From the NCBI GenBank assembly GCA_021161675.1, contig JAGHAF010000034.1, forward strand, positions 1-57,692: a stretch of DNA of 57,692 nucleotides, in the 5' to 3' direction. A program made the translations under genes and the position numbers. Below are positions 42,843 through 51,514 of the stretch, piece by piece (the first letter of the stretch is position 1; each line of letters begins with the position of its first letter). This DNA comes from Planctomycetota bacterium (GTDB lineage: Bacteria; Planctomycetota; Brocadiia; SM23-32). Under the pieces are notes generated by a model. It ran no database searches. It was given only the letters and a program-made list of their open reading frames with translations, and was not told the origin of the DNA.

Positions 42843-43546
42843 GTCAGGTCCTTCGGCTCAATGGGGGATTGGTTTTCCGTCACGTCTTGAACCTGTCCGC
42901 TGCGCAGCCGCACGACCCGGTCGGCGATCCCCCCGATGGCCACGTTGTGCGTGACCATCACGACCGTTTTGCCGCTCTGCCTGTGCACGTCTATCAGCAC
43001 GTCGAGCACCAGCTTGCCGGTTTCATAGTCCAGGGCGCCGGTGGGTTCGTCGGCCAGGACGACCGCGGGATTCTTGCAGATGGCGCGGGCGATGGCGACC
43101 CTTTGCTGTTCTCCGCCGGACATCTGAGAGGGGAAGTGGTCCGCGCGCTCGAGCAGGCCCACCATGTGCAGGGCGTCGTCCACGGGCAGGGGCTGATCAG
43201 CGATCTGCGCGGCCACCTGCACGTTCTCGCGCGCCGTCAGCGTGGGGATCAGGTTGAAGAATTGGAAGACGAACCCCACGCTCTTGCGCCGGTAGGCCGT
43301 CAGTCCGCGCTCGGAGAGGCCCCCGATCTCGACCTGGCGCAGCTCGATCGTGCCGGAGGTGGGCGAGTCCATGCCGCCCAGCAGGTTCAGCAGGGTGCTC
43401 TTGCCGCTGCCGCTGGGACCGAGCAGGACCAGCAGCTCGCCCTCGTGTATCTCCATGTCCAGCCCGCGCAGCGCATGGACCGTCACCTCGCCCATCAGGT
43501 AGCTCTTGGTCAGCTTACGGACGTTGTACAGTATGCGGTGGCTCAA
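42836..43546 (-). CDS. ABC ATPase of the second FtsX-type module
   Basis: 236 residues: Walker A '[18 protein letters not shown]', Q-loop '[15 protein letters not shown]', signature '[16 protein letters not shown]', Walker B '[12 protein letters not shown]', switch '[11 protein letters not shown]'. The likely start is TTG 43546 behind GGGGAACGG. First gene of the ATPase-permease-adaptor operon on the minus strand. Confidence 0.93.
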   Translation of the reverse strand: MSHRILYNVRKLTKSYLMGEVTVHALRGLDMEIHEGELLVLLGPSGSGKSTLLNLLGGMDSPTSGTIELRQVEIGGLSERGLTAYRRKSVGFVFQFFNLIPTLTARENVQVAAQIADQPLPVDDALHMVGLLERADHFPSQMSGGEQQRVAIARAICKNPAVVLADEPTGALDYETGKLVLDVLIDVHRQSGKTVVMVTHNVAIGGIADRVVRLRSGQVQDVTENQSPIEPKDLTW

Positions 43547-43612
43547 TTGCCGTTCCCCGGAGCAGCGACGTGCACGAAAATACCAGCAATGGCGCCGGGC
43601 GCCGGGGCTATT

Positions 43613-44974
43613 CTACAGCATTTCAAGCGCAGCCGCCCGCGCGAAGCGAGTGTAGATGTTGAGGCGTCCCTGCCGCGCGAAGCCTGCCAGGACCTGGCCG
43701 CGCTCCTCCGCCATATCCACCGCCAGCTGTGTGGGCGCGCCGCGGGAGACGACGACCGGTATCCCCGCGCGAAGGGCCCTGGCGATAGTCGTGGCGCACG
43801 CTCGCCCGGTCAGCAGCAGGGCAGTCCGGCTCAGGTCTGCGTGTCGGATCAGACACTCTCCGACCACCTTGTCCAGTGCGCTGTGGCGGCTGACGTCCTC
43901 GTGGAAGGAGATCACTCGCTCCCCGTCCGTGATGGCGGCCTGGTGGGTTGCGCCGGTTCGCTGGAAGACGGGGGCCATCTGGCGGAGCCCATCGGCCAGC
44001 TCCAGCAGGCGCCGCGCGCTCAGGCGGAAATCGGCGGCGCTTTCGATCCCGGCAACCTCGCGCGGCGCGGGCGCCACCGGCTGACGGAGCAGACGCGCAA
44101 CCGCTATTGTCGCCCCCACGTCCATCCCCGTCTCCGCCGTCGCGCGGCACAATTCGTAATCAACGCTCAGCCCCTTCACGTCCTCGTAGCTCTCGATGAG
44201 TCCGAGGGACAGCAGGTGACCGACGGCCAGCTCGCGCAGCGCGTTCGGCAGGCAGGGCAGGGCGGTCAGGAACAGATAGTTCAGATATAGCTGCAGTGTG
44301 CGCTCCACGGCGAGCAGGTCTTCTTGGAGCTCCGGGCGGCCCGCGCGGCGGATCTGTACGCGGCGCACCGGCAGCGGCTCGACCCGCCCGAACGCCTCCT
44401 GGAGTATGGGCAGGTCCTCCGGGCTGTCTACGTCGCGGAAGCAGGCGGCCTCTTCGCCGGTGAAGTCCAGGTAATCGGCCCCGTTCTCTTTGAGGAATCG
44501 CCTCAGGCCCAGGTCCCTTCCGGTTTCGAGACGTTTCGCCAGCGCCGGCGCCAGATCGGTCGAATACACCCCGCAGAGCGGCTGCGCGCGCCGGGGGGTT
44601 CGGGCGACCAGCGCCGGCGCCGAGGACTTCGCAGCGGCCTCCAACAGGCGGCGGATCAGCCGGGAGGTGACCAGCGGCATGTCGCAGGCCAGAAAAAACG
44701 CCGCCTTACCCCTGGTGCGTTTGAGACCGGCGTGGATGCCCGCCAGCGGCCCCAGGCCGGGGTATTCGTCGCCCTGGATCGGCACGGCGAGCGAGCGGCG
44801 CAGATAGGCCGGGTCATTGGTGACGACGCAGACGTCACTGAACACGTCCCGCAGCCGGTTCACCATGGCGACGGCCAGTGGAGCGCCCTGGACGCGGAGC
44901 AGTTCCTTGGGGAATCCGAGTCGCTCGCTTTGCCCTCCGCAGAGCAGAAATGCCGAGTTGACTTCACCTCGCAT
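43613..44974 (-). CDS. MobA-FdhD fusion protein, FdhD part lacking CXXC
   Basis: 453 residues. Residues 1-190 are a molybdenum-cofactor nucleotidyltransferase (MobA-like): 'LLCGGQSERLGFPKELLRVQ', 'GPLAGIHAGLKR' and 'FFLACDMPLVTSRLI'. Residues about 215-453 are FdhD-like (sulfur transfer to formate dehydrogenase cofactor): 'ELAVGHLLSLGLIESYEDV', 'FQRTGATHQAAI', 'EDVSRHSALDKVVG' and 'GIPVVVSRGAPTQLAVDMAE'. The FdhD catalytic CxxC is not present; this region reads 'RQPVAPAPREVAGIES'. Both activities serve molybdoenzymes, but none is encoded in the window. ATG 44974 (GGGGAGAGC upstream) is chosen over 45046, which lies in the gpsA promoter region. Confidence 0.85.
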   Translation of the reverse strand: MRGEVNSAFLLCGGQSERLGFPKELLRVQGAPLAVAMVNRLRDVFSDVCVVTNDPAYLRRSLAVPIQGDEYPGLGPLAGIHAGLKRTRGKAAFFLACDMPLVTSRLIRRLLEAAAKSSAPALVARTPRRAQPLCGVYSTDLAPALAKRLETGRDLGLRRFLKENGADYLDFTGEEAACFRDVDSPEDLPILQEAFGRVEPLPVRRVQIRRAGRPELQEDLLAVERTLQLYLNYLFLTALPCLPNALRELAVGHLLSLGLIESYEDVKGLSVDYELCRATAETGMDVGATIAVARLLRQPVAPAPREVAGIESAADFRLSARRLLELADGLRQMAPVFQRTGATHQAAITDGERVISFHEDVSRHSALDKVVGECLIRHADLSRTALLLTGRACATTIARALRAGIPVVVSRGAPTQLAVDMAEERGQVLAGFARQGRLNIYTRFARAAALEML

Positions 44975-45089
44975 GATGCTCTCCCCACCCCATGTCTCAG
45001 ACAGCCTGCAAGCCCCTGTGCGACGAAACCACACTACCCCGCCCAAAGGAGTATATCAAGATCGGATTTGCGATGCCAGCGCTTCGCGG

Positions 45090-45117
45090 TTGCCTTTGGA
45101 CAAACAGTTTCTATAAT
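45090..45117 (+). promoter_or_regulatory. Sigma70 promoter of gpsA
   Basis: TTGCCT (45090-45095), 16-nt spacer, perfect TATAAT (45112-45117). Predicted transcription starts near 45124, downstream of all ATG candidates of the longer frame, which supports the GTG start at 45166. Confidence 0.65.
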
Positions 45118-45165
45118 GGTCTTCGTCTCGATCTGCCCCCGAATGCCACGAGAGGGCCTGAGCCT

Positions 45166-46203
45166 GTGAGTGAAGGTAAGAGCAGAACTGCGGAGCGGAT
45201 AGCCGTCATCGGCTGCGGCGGATGGGGCACGGCGCTGGCCCTTCTGCTGCACGAGAATGGACATCAAGTCACCCTCTGGGGGGTTGAGCCGGACTACGTG
45301 GATCAAATGAGAGAGAGCCGGCGCAACCCGCGCTACCTGCCGGACATCGAGATTCCCGGCGGGCTTCAGCTCACCTCATCAATGTCCGACTGCGTCCCCA
45401 CCAGCGCGATAGTGGTGGCGGCCACCCCCACGATCTATCTGCGCGAAGTCTGCCGCAGGCTCAGCGCCCACCTGCGAGCGGGACAGATGGTGCTCAACGT
45501 GTCGAAGGGCATCGAGGAGGAGACGCTGCTGCTGGGCAGCCAGGTGATCCGGGACGTCTGCAAGGGCGCATATCGGCTGGCCGGGCTCTACGGGCCGAGC
45601 CACGCCGAAGAGGTGGCTCGAAAGCTGCCCACCACCGTGGTCGCCACCGCCGAGAGCGAGGAAGACGCGCGGCGCGTTCAGCGCACGTTCATGGCGCCCA
45701 TGTTCCGAGTCTACACTAACACGGACATGCTGGGGGTGGAGCTGGGGGCCGCGCTGAAGAACGTAATTGCGATAGCGGCGGGCATTTGTGACGGAATGGG
45801 CTTCGGCGACAATGCCAGGAGCGCCCTCCTGACGCGGGGCCTGGCCGAGATCAGCCGGCTCGGCGCCGCGATGGGCGCCCGCCCGCACACTTTCGCCGGC
45901 CTGACGGGCCTGGGCGACCTGATCACAACGTGCGTCAGCCCGTACGGGCGCAACCGTTCGGTGGGGATACGCCTGGCCCGGGGAGAGGGCCTCGATGCCA
46001 TAGTCGAGCAGATGGACCAGGTGGCCGAAGGGGTGCGAACCACGCGCTCCGTTCTGGCGCTGGCCCACGAATACGACGTTGAAATGCCTATTTCCCGCGC
46101 CGTTCACGCCGTGCTGTTCGAGGGAATGGCGCCGCGCCGGGCGGCGGTGGAGCTGATGCAGCGCGACCCCAAACCCGAACACCAGGGCGATGTTCCTGAT
46201 TAG
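45166..46203 (+). CDS. gpsA: Glycerol-3-phosphate dehydrogenase [NAD(P)+]
   Basis: 345 residues of usual length. NAD-binding 'IAVIGCGGWGTALALLLHEN' at the N-terminus, 'LNVSKGIEEETLL', 'LYGPSHAEEVARKLPTTVV', catalytic Lys region 'GVELGAALKNVIAIAAGICD' and 'TFAGLTGLGDLITTC' with 'GRNRSVG'. It makes glycerol 3-phosphate for phospholipids. GTG 45166 is preferred over the long frame start (44992) because the promoter lies between them and the family begins shortly after. It is followed by the uronate-isomerase-like gene after 12 nt. Confidence 0.95.
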   Translation: MSEGKSRTAERIAVIGCGGWGTALALLLHENGHQVTLWGVEPDYVDQMRESRRNPRYLPDIEIPGGLQLTSSMSDCVPTSAIVVAATPTIYLREVCRRLSAHLRAGQMVLNVSKGIEEETLLLGSQVIRDVCKGAYRLAGLYGPSHAEEVARKLPTTVVATAESEEDARRVQRTFMAPMFRVYTNTDMLGVELGAALKNVIAIAAGICDGMGFGDNARSALLTRGLAEISRLGAAMGARPHTFAGLTGLGDLITTCVSPYGRNRSVGIRLARGEGLDAIVEQMDQVAEGVRTTRSVLALAHEYDVEMPISRAVHAVLFEGMAPRRAAVELMQRDPKPEHQGDVPD

Positions 46204-46215
46204 CGAGGATATGCC

Positions 46216-47496
46216 ATGAGGCCGTCCAAAGCCCTCGAGCGGCGTCTGGCGGGGCGGATCGCCGACATCCCCGTCGTTGACGTGCACTCGCACGTGCCGT
46301 CCGCCGCCCCCTGCGCCCGGACGCTCCGCGACCTGCTGGGCTACCACTACTTCACGGAACTCGCCCACAGCGCGGGCATGAACGCCGAGGTGATCGCTCC
46401 CGACAGGCCCGATGAGGAGATGCTCCCGGAACTGCTCGACGCCATGGAGAACATCAATAACACCGTCCAGTATAGCTGGATGATGGAGCTGGCGCGGGAG
46501 CTTTTCGGCTTCGAGGATGATAGGCTCACGCGGGACAACTGGCAGCCACTGGACGAGGCGATCCGCAGGGCGGCCGACGATGAGAACCGGGCCCGCGCTG
46601 TCCTTTCCAGGGCGAACATCGAGAAGGTGTTCCTCACCAACAGCTTCGACGACGACCTGGAGGGAATTGATACCGACCTGTTCGTGCCCGCCCTGCGATT
46701 GGACGACCTGGTCTTCGGATTCCAGGACGAGTCCGTCCGCGAGTCCCTTCAGCGTGTGACGGGGGTCGAACTGGCCGGAGGGCGCAGCCTGGCGGAGGCG
46801 CTCGGACGGCTGGTGGAGCGTTTCCGCGTCCGGGGCGCCAGGAGCGTCGCCATCTCGCTGCCTCCGGGGTTCGAGGTCTGCCAGGTGGACGAGGCCGCGT
46901 TCGACCGGGTGGCGCAGAACGCCCTCAGAGGAGCACGCATCTCCCAGGACGTCCATGTCCTGCAGAGCGGCATGTTGCTGAAGGTCGCCGAGAATTGCGG
47001 CCACCTTGGATTGTGCTTCCAGATTATGTACGGCGTGGTGCGGGGGGCCTACGAGCACGGCGTCCTCCAGGGGACGGACCTGCCCGTCGCCGGATGCTCG
47101 CTCAGCGGACTTCTGCCGCTGCTGAACGGCTTTCCGGAGGTCACCTTCTGCCTGTCCGTGCTCAGCGCCGGCCAGCTGCAGGAACTCGCCGCCTACGGGT
47201 GGCTCGTTCAGAACGTGGTTCTCAGCGGGCACTGGTGGTATCTTAACGTGCCGGCCCGCATAGAGCGGGACCTGGCGGCCCGGCTCCAGAGCGTCCCGAA
47301 GAACAAGCTGATCGGATATTACAGCGATGCTTACAAAGCGGAGTTCGCGCTGGCCAAGTTCAACATGTACAGGCGTATTCTGTCGAGGGTTCTGGCCAGA
47401 GATTTCGTGGAGGCGGGGTTCGGCGCGGAGGAGGATGCCGTGCGCATCGCCAGCCTGCTGCTGCGGGAGAACCCCATTCGGATAATGCGGCTATGA
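46216..47496 (+). CDS. Uronate isomerase-like amidohydrolase-fold protein
   Basis: 426 residues of the amidohydrolase superfamily. The N-terminal metal motif is 'PVVDVHSHVPS' (HxH). 'LLGYHYFTELAHSAG', 'SRANIEKVFLTNSFDD' and the C-terminal 'IGYYSDAYKAEFALAKFNMY' resemble the glucuronate/uronate isomerase (UxaC) branch. Typical substrates are hexuronates, but no uronate catabolism genes are near, so the substrate is open. ATG 46216 has GAGGAT upstream. Probably co-transcribed with gpsA. Confidence 0.72.
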   Translation: MRPSKALERRLAGRIADIPVVDVHSHVPSAAPCARTLRDLLGYHYFTELAHSAGMNAEVIAPDRPDEEMLPELLDAMENINNTVQYSWMMELARELFGFEDDRLTRDNWQPLDEAIRRAADDENRARAVLSRANIEKVFLTNSFDDDLEGIDTDLFVPALRLDDLVFGFQDESVRESLQRVTGVELAGGRSLAEALGRLVERFRVRGARSVAISLPPGFEVCQVDEAAFDRVAQNALRGARISQDVHVLQSGMLLKVAENCGHLGLCFQIMYGVVRGAYEHGVLQGTDLPVAGCSLSGLLPLLNGFPEVTFCLSVLSAGQLQELAAYGWLVQNVVLSGHWWYLNVPARIERDLAARLQSVPKNKLIGYYSDAYKAEFALAKFNMYRRILSRVLARDFVEAGFGAEEDAVRIASLLLRENPIRIMRL

Positions 47497-47504
47497 TAGG
47501 CGGT

Positions 47505-47580
47505 TGTTGAGTTGCCAGGTTGTTGAGTTGCTGAGGGACGTCGGCCTTAGCGACTTAGCAACCTATCAACTCAAGACACG
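47505..47580. repeat. TTGTTGAGTTGC-type dispersed repeat
   Basis: 'GTTGTTGAGTTGCCAGG' is followed by 'TTGTTGAGTTGCTGAGG', then, inverted, 'TTAGCAACCTATCAACTCAA'. The arms can form an imperfect hairpin between the isomerase-like and thymidylate-kinase-like genes. No gene or clear terminator T-run is seen. Confidence 0.55.
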
Positions 47581-47588
47581 GAGGTCCG

Positions 47589-48305
47589 ATGGACACACAG
47601 CTTGAGAGCGGCCGCCTGGTCGTGTTGAGCGGCATAGACGGCAGCGGAAAGACCACCCAGGCCGCATTGCTGGCAGGGCGGCTGCGGGAGGAGGGGCGGC
47701 CCGTGCGCCTGCTTTCCTTCCCGCGCTATGAGGATGGCTTCTTCGGGGAGTTGATACAGCGATACCTGCACGGGGAGTTCGCGGGAAGCGCCGGCGAGGT
47801 CAGTCCCTACCTGGCCGCGCTGCCCTACGCGTGCGACCGATGGGAGGCCGCCTCCGAGCTGGGCCGATGGCTCGACGAAGGCGCCGTGGTCATCTCGAAC
47901 CGCTACGTGGCGGCCAACATGGCCCATCAGGGCTCGAAGATCGAGTCCACGCGGGAGCGCCGCCTTTTTTGGGAATGGATCGAGACGTTGGAATACGGCG
48001 TCTTCCGGGTTCCGCGCCCGCATCTTTGCGTCCTTCTGGATATGCCGCCGCAGGTGGCGGCCCGGTTGTTGGAGGCCCGGCCGGAAGACGAACGGATAGC
48101 TTTCCAGGACGATATCCACGAGAGCGATCCGCGCCATCTCGAACTGACGGCGCAGGCGTATCGCGAGATCGCCGCCGGCGCACCCTCGGCGCAACTCGGG
48201 ACGGGCCGACGTTGGGCGGTGGTGGCTTGCGCCGCGCAGGGGCAGCCGTTCGATCCGCTCGATATAGCGGCGCAGGTGTGGGAAGAGGTCCGACAGATAC
48301 TGTAG
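47589..48305 (+). CDS. Thymidylate kinase-like protein
   Basis: 238 residues. P-loop 'LSGIDGSGKTTQAALLAGRL', 'LLSFPRYEDGFFGELI' (the FPRY motif of dTMP kinases), 'ALPYACDRWEAA' and 'VISNRYVAANMAHQ' in the DRY position (SNRY here). 'CVLLDMPPQVAARLL' is the later core strand. dTMP kinase makes dTDP for DNA synthesis. The lid region is atypical and the enzyme resembles the group often annotated as thymidylate kinase or deoxynucleoside kinase. GGAGG precedes ATG 47589. Confidence 0.75.
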   Translation: MDTQLESGRLVVLSGIDGSGKTTQAALLAGRLREEGRPVRLLSFPRYEDGFFGELIQRYLHGEFAGSAGEVSPYLAALPYACDRWEAASELGRWLDEGAVVISNRYVAANMAHQGSKIESTRERRLFWEWIETLEYGVFRVPRPHLCVLLDMPPQVAARLLEARPEDERIAFQDDIHESDPRHLELTAQAYREIAAGAPSAQLGTGRRWAVVACAAQGQPFDPLDIAAQVWEEVRQIL

Positions 48306-48339
48306 AATAGGCCGCGCGCGAATGTGGGAAAGGAATACG

Positions 48340-49056
48340 ATGGCGCATAAGGTCTGGCTCCTCCTGGTGGCTCTACCTTTGTTTGCGGCGGGGTGTCAGA
48401 ATCCCAGGCGGGTCCGCGAGGTCCCAATGCGGGACAAGCTGGAGCCTGTGCGGCAGCCGAGCCAGAAGGACACATTTGAGGTGATCAAGCAGTATGCGCC
48501 GCTCGAGGAGCCGGCGGGGACTCGCTTTTTCTCCGCTCAGGGCGCCCCCGAATGCCCGGAGATCCCGCTCGAGCATCAGAAAGGCGCCGCCGCCGCAGTC
48601 CAACCCGCCCATACGGGATGCGTGACGCTGGTGCTGTTCTGGGCGGCGGACAACGGCAATGCGCTGTTTGCCCTTCAGCACGTCAGCGACCTGACGCAGA
48701 AATACGTGCGCTGGGGCGTCCGGGGCTTTACCGTGGTGGAGAAAACCGCGGCCGTGGGGCAAGCCGCGAAGATATGCGATTCCTACGGCTTTCAATTGCC
48801 GCTGCGTTACGACAATCTGTCCATGAAAGCCTTGAAGAAGATGGCCCGGTGTGTGGACGCGGAGGACCCGACGGCCATTCCGGCCATCTTCATCGTTGAC
48901 GCGCAGGGCCGGATTCGCTTCTACCGTCCGGGGTTCCGATACACATTCAACATCATCCAGCAGAAAGATCATCCTGGCCGCACGGGGCTGAAAGAAAGCG
49001 CCCCCGAGGGGAAAAGTATCGAGGACTACCTCAAGCGCATCCTCGAAGAACGTTAA
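48340..49056 (+). CDS. TlpA/thioredoxin-fold lipoprotein lacking CXXC
   Basis: 238 residues. Signal and lipobox 'LLVALPLFAAGCQNPRR' (Cys about 20). From about residue 95 a thioredoxin-like fold: 'VTLVLFWAADNGNALFALQH' in the place of the usual FWATWCxxC strand-helix, then 'GVRGFTVVEKTA' and the cis-Pro strand 'AIPAIFIVDAQGRIRFYRPG'. The redox CXXC is replaced by D-N-G-N, so dithiol chemistry is not expected. ATG 48340 (AAAGGAATACG upstream) is chosen over 48322. It converges on the next gene with overlapping stops. Confidence 0.75.
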   Translation: MAHKVWLLLVALPLFAAGCQNPRRVREVPMRDKLEPVRQPSQKDTFEVIKQYAPLEEPAGTRFFSAQGAPECPEIPLEHQKGAAAAVQPAHTGCVTLVLFWAADNGNALFALQHVSDLTQKYVRWGVRGFTVVEKTAAVGQAAKICDSYGFQLPLRYDNLSMKALKKMARCVDAEDPTAIPAIFIVDAQGRIRFYRPGFRYTFNIIQQKDHPGRTGLKESAPEGKSIEDYLKRILEER

Positions 49057-49412
49057 CCCGCCGTGCCTACGTTGAGCAGCACGTAGAATACCGCGGCGAT
49101 AAGCGCGAGGAGCAGCGCGTTCTCAAGCACGTAGATCAGCTTGCGGTCACCCTCCGAGCGCAGCCGCTGGTGAATGAAGAATCGGCACAACAGGAAGAGC
49201 CCGCCCGTCAGATAAATCACCGCCGCCCCCACGCCGTGCTTGCCATGCACGGTCGCGGTCCCGCCACGCAGCCCCGGCAGGTAGGCGCTCCCGTCGAGCA
49301 ACGCGTACAGGCCGTAAGCGGCCGAGAGTAGGCCCAGAATCAGTCCGATCGCATAGCTGACGAACCAGGGGCGCTTGCGGCGCTGTTCATCCGGTTGTTC
49401 TTTAACGATCAT
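49053..49412 (-). CDS. Small membrane protein of unknown function
   Basis: About 119 residues with three hydrophobic segments ('FVSYAIGLILGLLSAAYGLY', 'GVGAAVIYLTGGLFLLCRFF' and 'LENALLLALIAAVFYVLLNV'). I do not recognise a family. The start could be ATG 49412 or TTG 49451, the latter overlapping the stop of the upstream kinase gene. It is probably co-transcribed with the kinase and the M42 peptidase. Confidence 0.65.
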   Translation of the reverse strand: MIVKEQPDEQRRKRPWFVSYAIGLILGLLSAAYGLYALLDGSAYLPGLRGGTATVHGKHGVGAAVIYLTGGLFLLCRFFIHQRLRSEGDRKLIYVLENALLLALIAAVFYVLLNVGTAG

Positions 49413-49447
49413 CTTCGATCGGCTTATATCACAGCGCCGCGCGCGAA

Positions 49448-50398
49448 TCAACAGGTCTGCTGCGGCAGTTGGACCTCGCGCAGACGCCCGTCGTCATCCC
49501 GCACAAGGAGCAGGTCCGCCCGGGGGGCCGTTTCCAGGATAATCTCCCGGTTTCTGCGGTCTACCTGCTCGTAATGGCGGCGGGCGTCCTGGGGGGGGCG
49601 TCCGCCGGCGACGTGCCGCGCGATCATCGCCACTCGGAGGCGTCCCGGCGGGGCGGTGATCAGCAGGCGCAGGTCCAGCAGCTCGCGAACGGCGGCCCAC
49701 TCGCCACTGCCCAGCAACAGGTAGTTGCCCTCGACGAGGACGATGCGCTGCCCGGGTGCGACGCGTATCGAGTCCGCGACAGGATTATGGAGCCGCCGGT
49801 CATATCGTGGCAACAGGACGGTCGGTTCGCTCCGGAGCCGGCGAAGGGCGCTCACGAACGATTCCACGTCGAAGGACGCCGGGGCGCCCTTTATGCGCTG
49901 GAGGCTCACGCGGCGCCCCAGTTCGTCTACTGTGTAGTGCGATTCCAACCAATCGTTCGGGTAGTGGAAGCCATCCAGGGGGCAGAGCGCGGCCGGGGCG
50001 GCCCCGTCTCCTCCCAGGCGGGCGAGAATCTCCGCCATCAGCAGCGCGAAGACCGACTTGCCCGCCGCTCCAGGACCGGTGACGCCCACCAGGCGCCGCC
50101 GTGCGCCTGACCCCGTCGGACCGCGTATCAGGCGCGCCAGCGGCAGGTAAAACCGCCAGAGCTCTTCGAGGGATAGGCGCGCCTGCACGGCATGGCCGGC
50201 CACCGTAAGCGGCAGGGAAGGGCACAGGCCCGCCGTGCGCCGCAATGCGCCGGCCCGCCAGCCCGGATCGGGTTTGTATCCCAGCCCGAGCAGAACCTTC
50301 GTGGCCGGATCGCGGCGTATAAGATCGGCGGCCAGGGGGGCGGTGAGCGCGCCCTCACTGAGCAGGTTTTTCAGCGGCGCAGCGAGCGAATCATCCAT
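49448..50398 (-). CDS. P-loop nucleoside/nucleotide kinase family protein (uridine kinase-like)
   Basis: 316 residues. The C-terminal two-thirds is a phosphoribulokinase/uridine-kinase-like domain: Walker A 'GVTGPGAAGKSVFALLMAEI', 'CPLDGFHYPNDWLE' (DGFH typical for this group), 'LPRYDRRLHNPVADSI', 'VLVEGNYLLL', and 'RHVAGGRPPQDARRHYEQVD'. An N-terminal part of about 95 residues is of unclear function. Substrate not identifiable; related proteins phosphorylate pantothenate, uridine or fructose. The start ATG 50398 is 4 nt after the M42 peptidase stop. Confidence 0.78.
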   Translation of the reverse strand: MDDSLAAPLKNLLSEGALTAPLAADLIRRDPATKVLLGLGYKPDPGWRAGALRRTAGLCPSLPLTVAGHAVQARLSLEELWRFYLPLARLIRGPTGSGARRRLVGVTGPGAAGKSVFALLMAEILARLGGDGAAPAALCPLDGFHYPNDWLESHYTVDELGRRVSLQRIKGAPASFDVESFVSALRRLRSEPTVLLPRYDRRLHNPVADSIRVAPGQRIVLVEGNYLLLGSGEWAAVRELLDLRLLITAPPGRLRVAMIARHVAGGRPPQDARRHYEQVDRRNREIILETAPRADLLLVRDDDGRLREVQLPQQTC

Positions 50399-50402
50399 GA
50401 TC

Positions 50403-51479
50403 TCACATGCTGATCAGCGAGGCGGCTTCCTGCGCCGAGAGTGCGCGGACGATGGCCAGCAGGAGGTGAAGGGTGGCGTCGTAGTCGTCGGTGTGGATCA
50501 CCCCCGCGTGGCTGTGGATGTAGCGGGCGGGTATGCCGACGAGCACGCTGGGAACGCCCCGTGCGTGGACGTGGATGGCGCGCGCGTCGGTGGAGCCCTG
50601 TTCGAGCAGGCTGAGCTGGTAGGGGATGCCCTCCGCATTTGCCTGTGCGAGCACGAATTCGTTGAAACGATGGTGCGCGATTGTGCCGCCGTCCTGGACG
50701 TAGATAAGCGGCCCCTTTCCCAGCTCACTTTTGGGTTCATCTTTTATCCCAGGTGTGTCGGTGACAATCCCGACGTCCAAAACGACACAAAAATGGGGGT
50801 CAACGACGTCCACGGCGGTCTTCGCGCCACGGACGCCCACTTCCTCCTGGGTGGTGCCCACGGCGAACACGGTGTTCGGATGCTCTTCGTGCTGGAGCTG
50901 CTTGACGATGTCGACTATCAGGGCGCAGCCCACGCGGTCGTCCCATGCCTTTCCCAGCAGATATTTGTCATCGGCCATCCGTTCGAACGGCTGTCGGGGA
51001 ATGATGGGATTGCCGATCCGCACGCCCAGCTCTTCCTGCGCGTGCTCCTTGTCGCGGGCGCCGATGTCAATGAACATCGTCTTTCTCTCGATGACCTTCT
51101 TGCGTTCATCGCGTGGCATAAGATGAGGCGGGGTGCATCCGATAACGCCGGGCAGCTCGCCGTTCGCCGTCTTCACGGTCACGGTGTGCCCGAGCAGCGT
51201 CTGGTCAAGCCACCCGCCCAGGGGCGCGAAACGGATGAACCCCTCGTCGGTGATGTCCTTGACCATGAAGCCGATCTCATCCATGTGCGCAGGCAGCATG
51301 ATGCGCGGCTCGGCGCTGCTGCCCGTCTTCTTGCAGATTAGACTGCCAAGGTTATCAGTCTCGAACTCGGCGAGCCCGTCCAGTTCATCGCGCAGGCAAT
51401 CCCTGACCCGGTTTTCGAAGCCGGAGACGCCGTCCAATTCGCTCAGTTTCTTCAGCAACGCCAGGCTTTCATCGTTCAT
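50403..51479 (-). CDS. M42 family metallopeptidase (glutamyl-aminopeptidase type)
   Basis: 358 residues. Dinuclear-metal ligands are all visible: 'PAHMDEIGFMVKDI' (His, Asp), 'KAWDDRVGCALIVDI' (bridging Asp), catalytic Glu pair 'GTTQEEVGVRGAKT', 'VVLDVGIVTDTPG' (Asp) and 'HSHAGVIHTDDY' (His). These are cytosolic dodecameric aminopeptidases. ATG 51479 (AGGGACCTAAC upstream) fits the family N-terminus better than 51518. First gene of a peptidase-kinase-membrane protein operon. Confidence 0.93.
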   Translation of the reverse strand: MNDESLALLKKLSELDGVSGFENRVRDCLRDELDGLAEFETDNLGSLICKKTGSSAEPRIMLPAHMDEIGFMVKDITDEGFIRFAPLGGWLDQTLLGHTVTVKTANGELPGVIGCTPPHLMPRDERKKVIERKTMFIDIGARDKEHAQEELGVRIGNPIIPRQPFERMADDKYLLGKAWDDRVGCALIVDIVKQLQHEEHPNTVFAVGTTQEEVGVRGAKTAVDVVDPHFCVVLDVGIVTDTPGIKDEPKSELGKGPLIYVQDGGTIAHHRFNEFVLAQANAEGIPYQLSLLEQGSTDARAIHVHARGVPSVLVGIPARYIHSHAGVIHTDDYDATLHLLLAIVRALSAQEAASLISM

Positions 51480-51514
51480 GTTAGGTCCCTGTTTCTGAGT
51501 TTGAGGGGGCTGTT

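Noticed and set aside
45379..47232. Minus-strand frame of 617 codons
   Set aside because: It is the shadow of gpsA and the uronate-isomerase-like gene; no signal or domain is visible.
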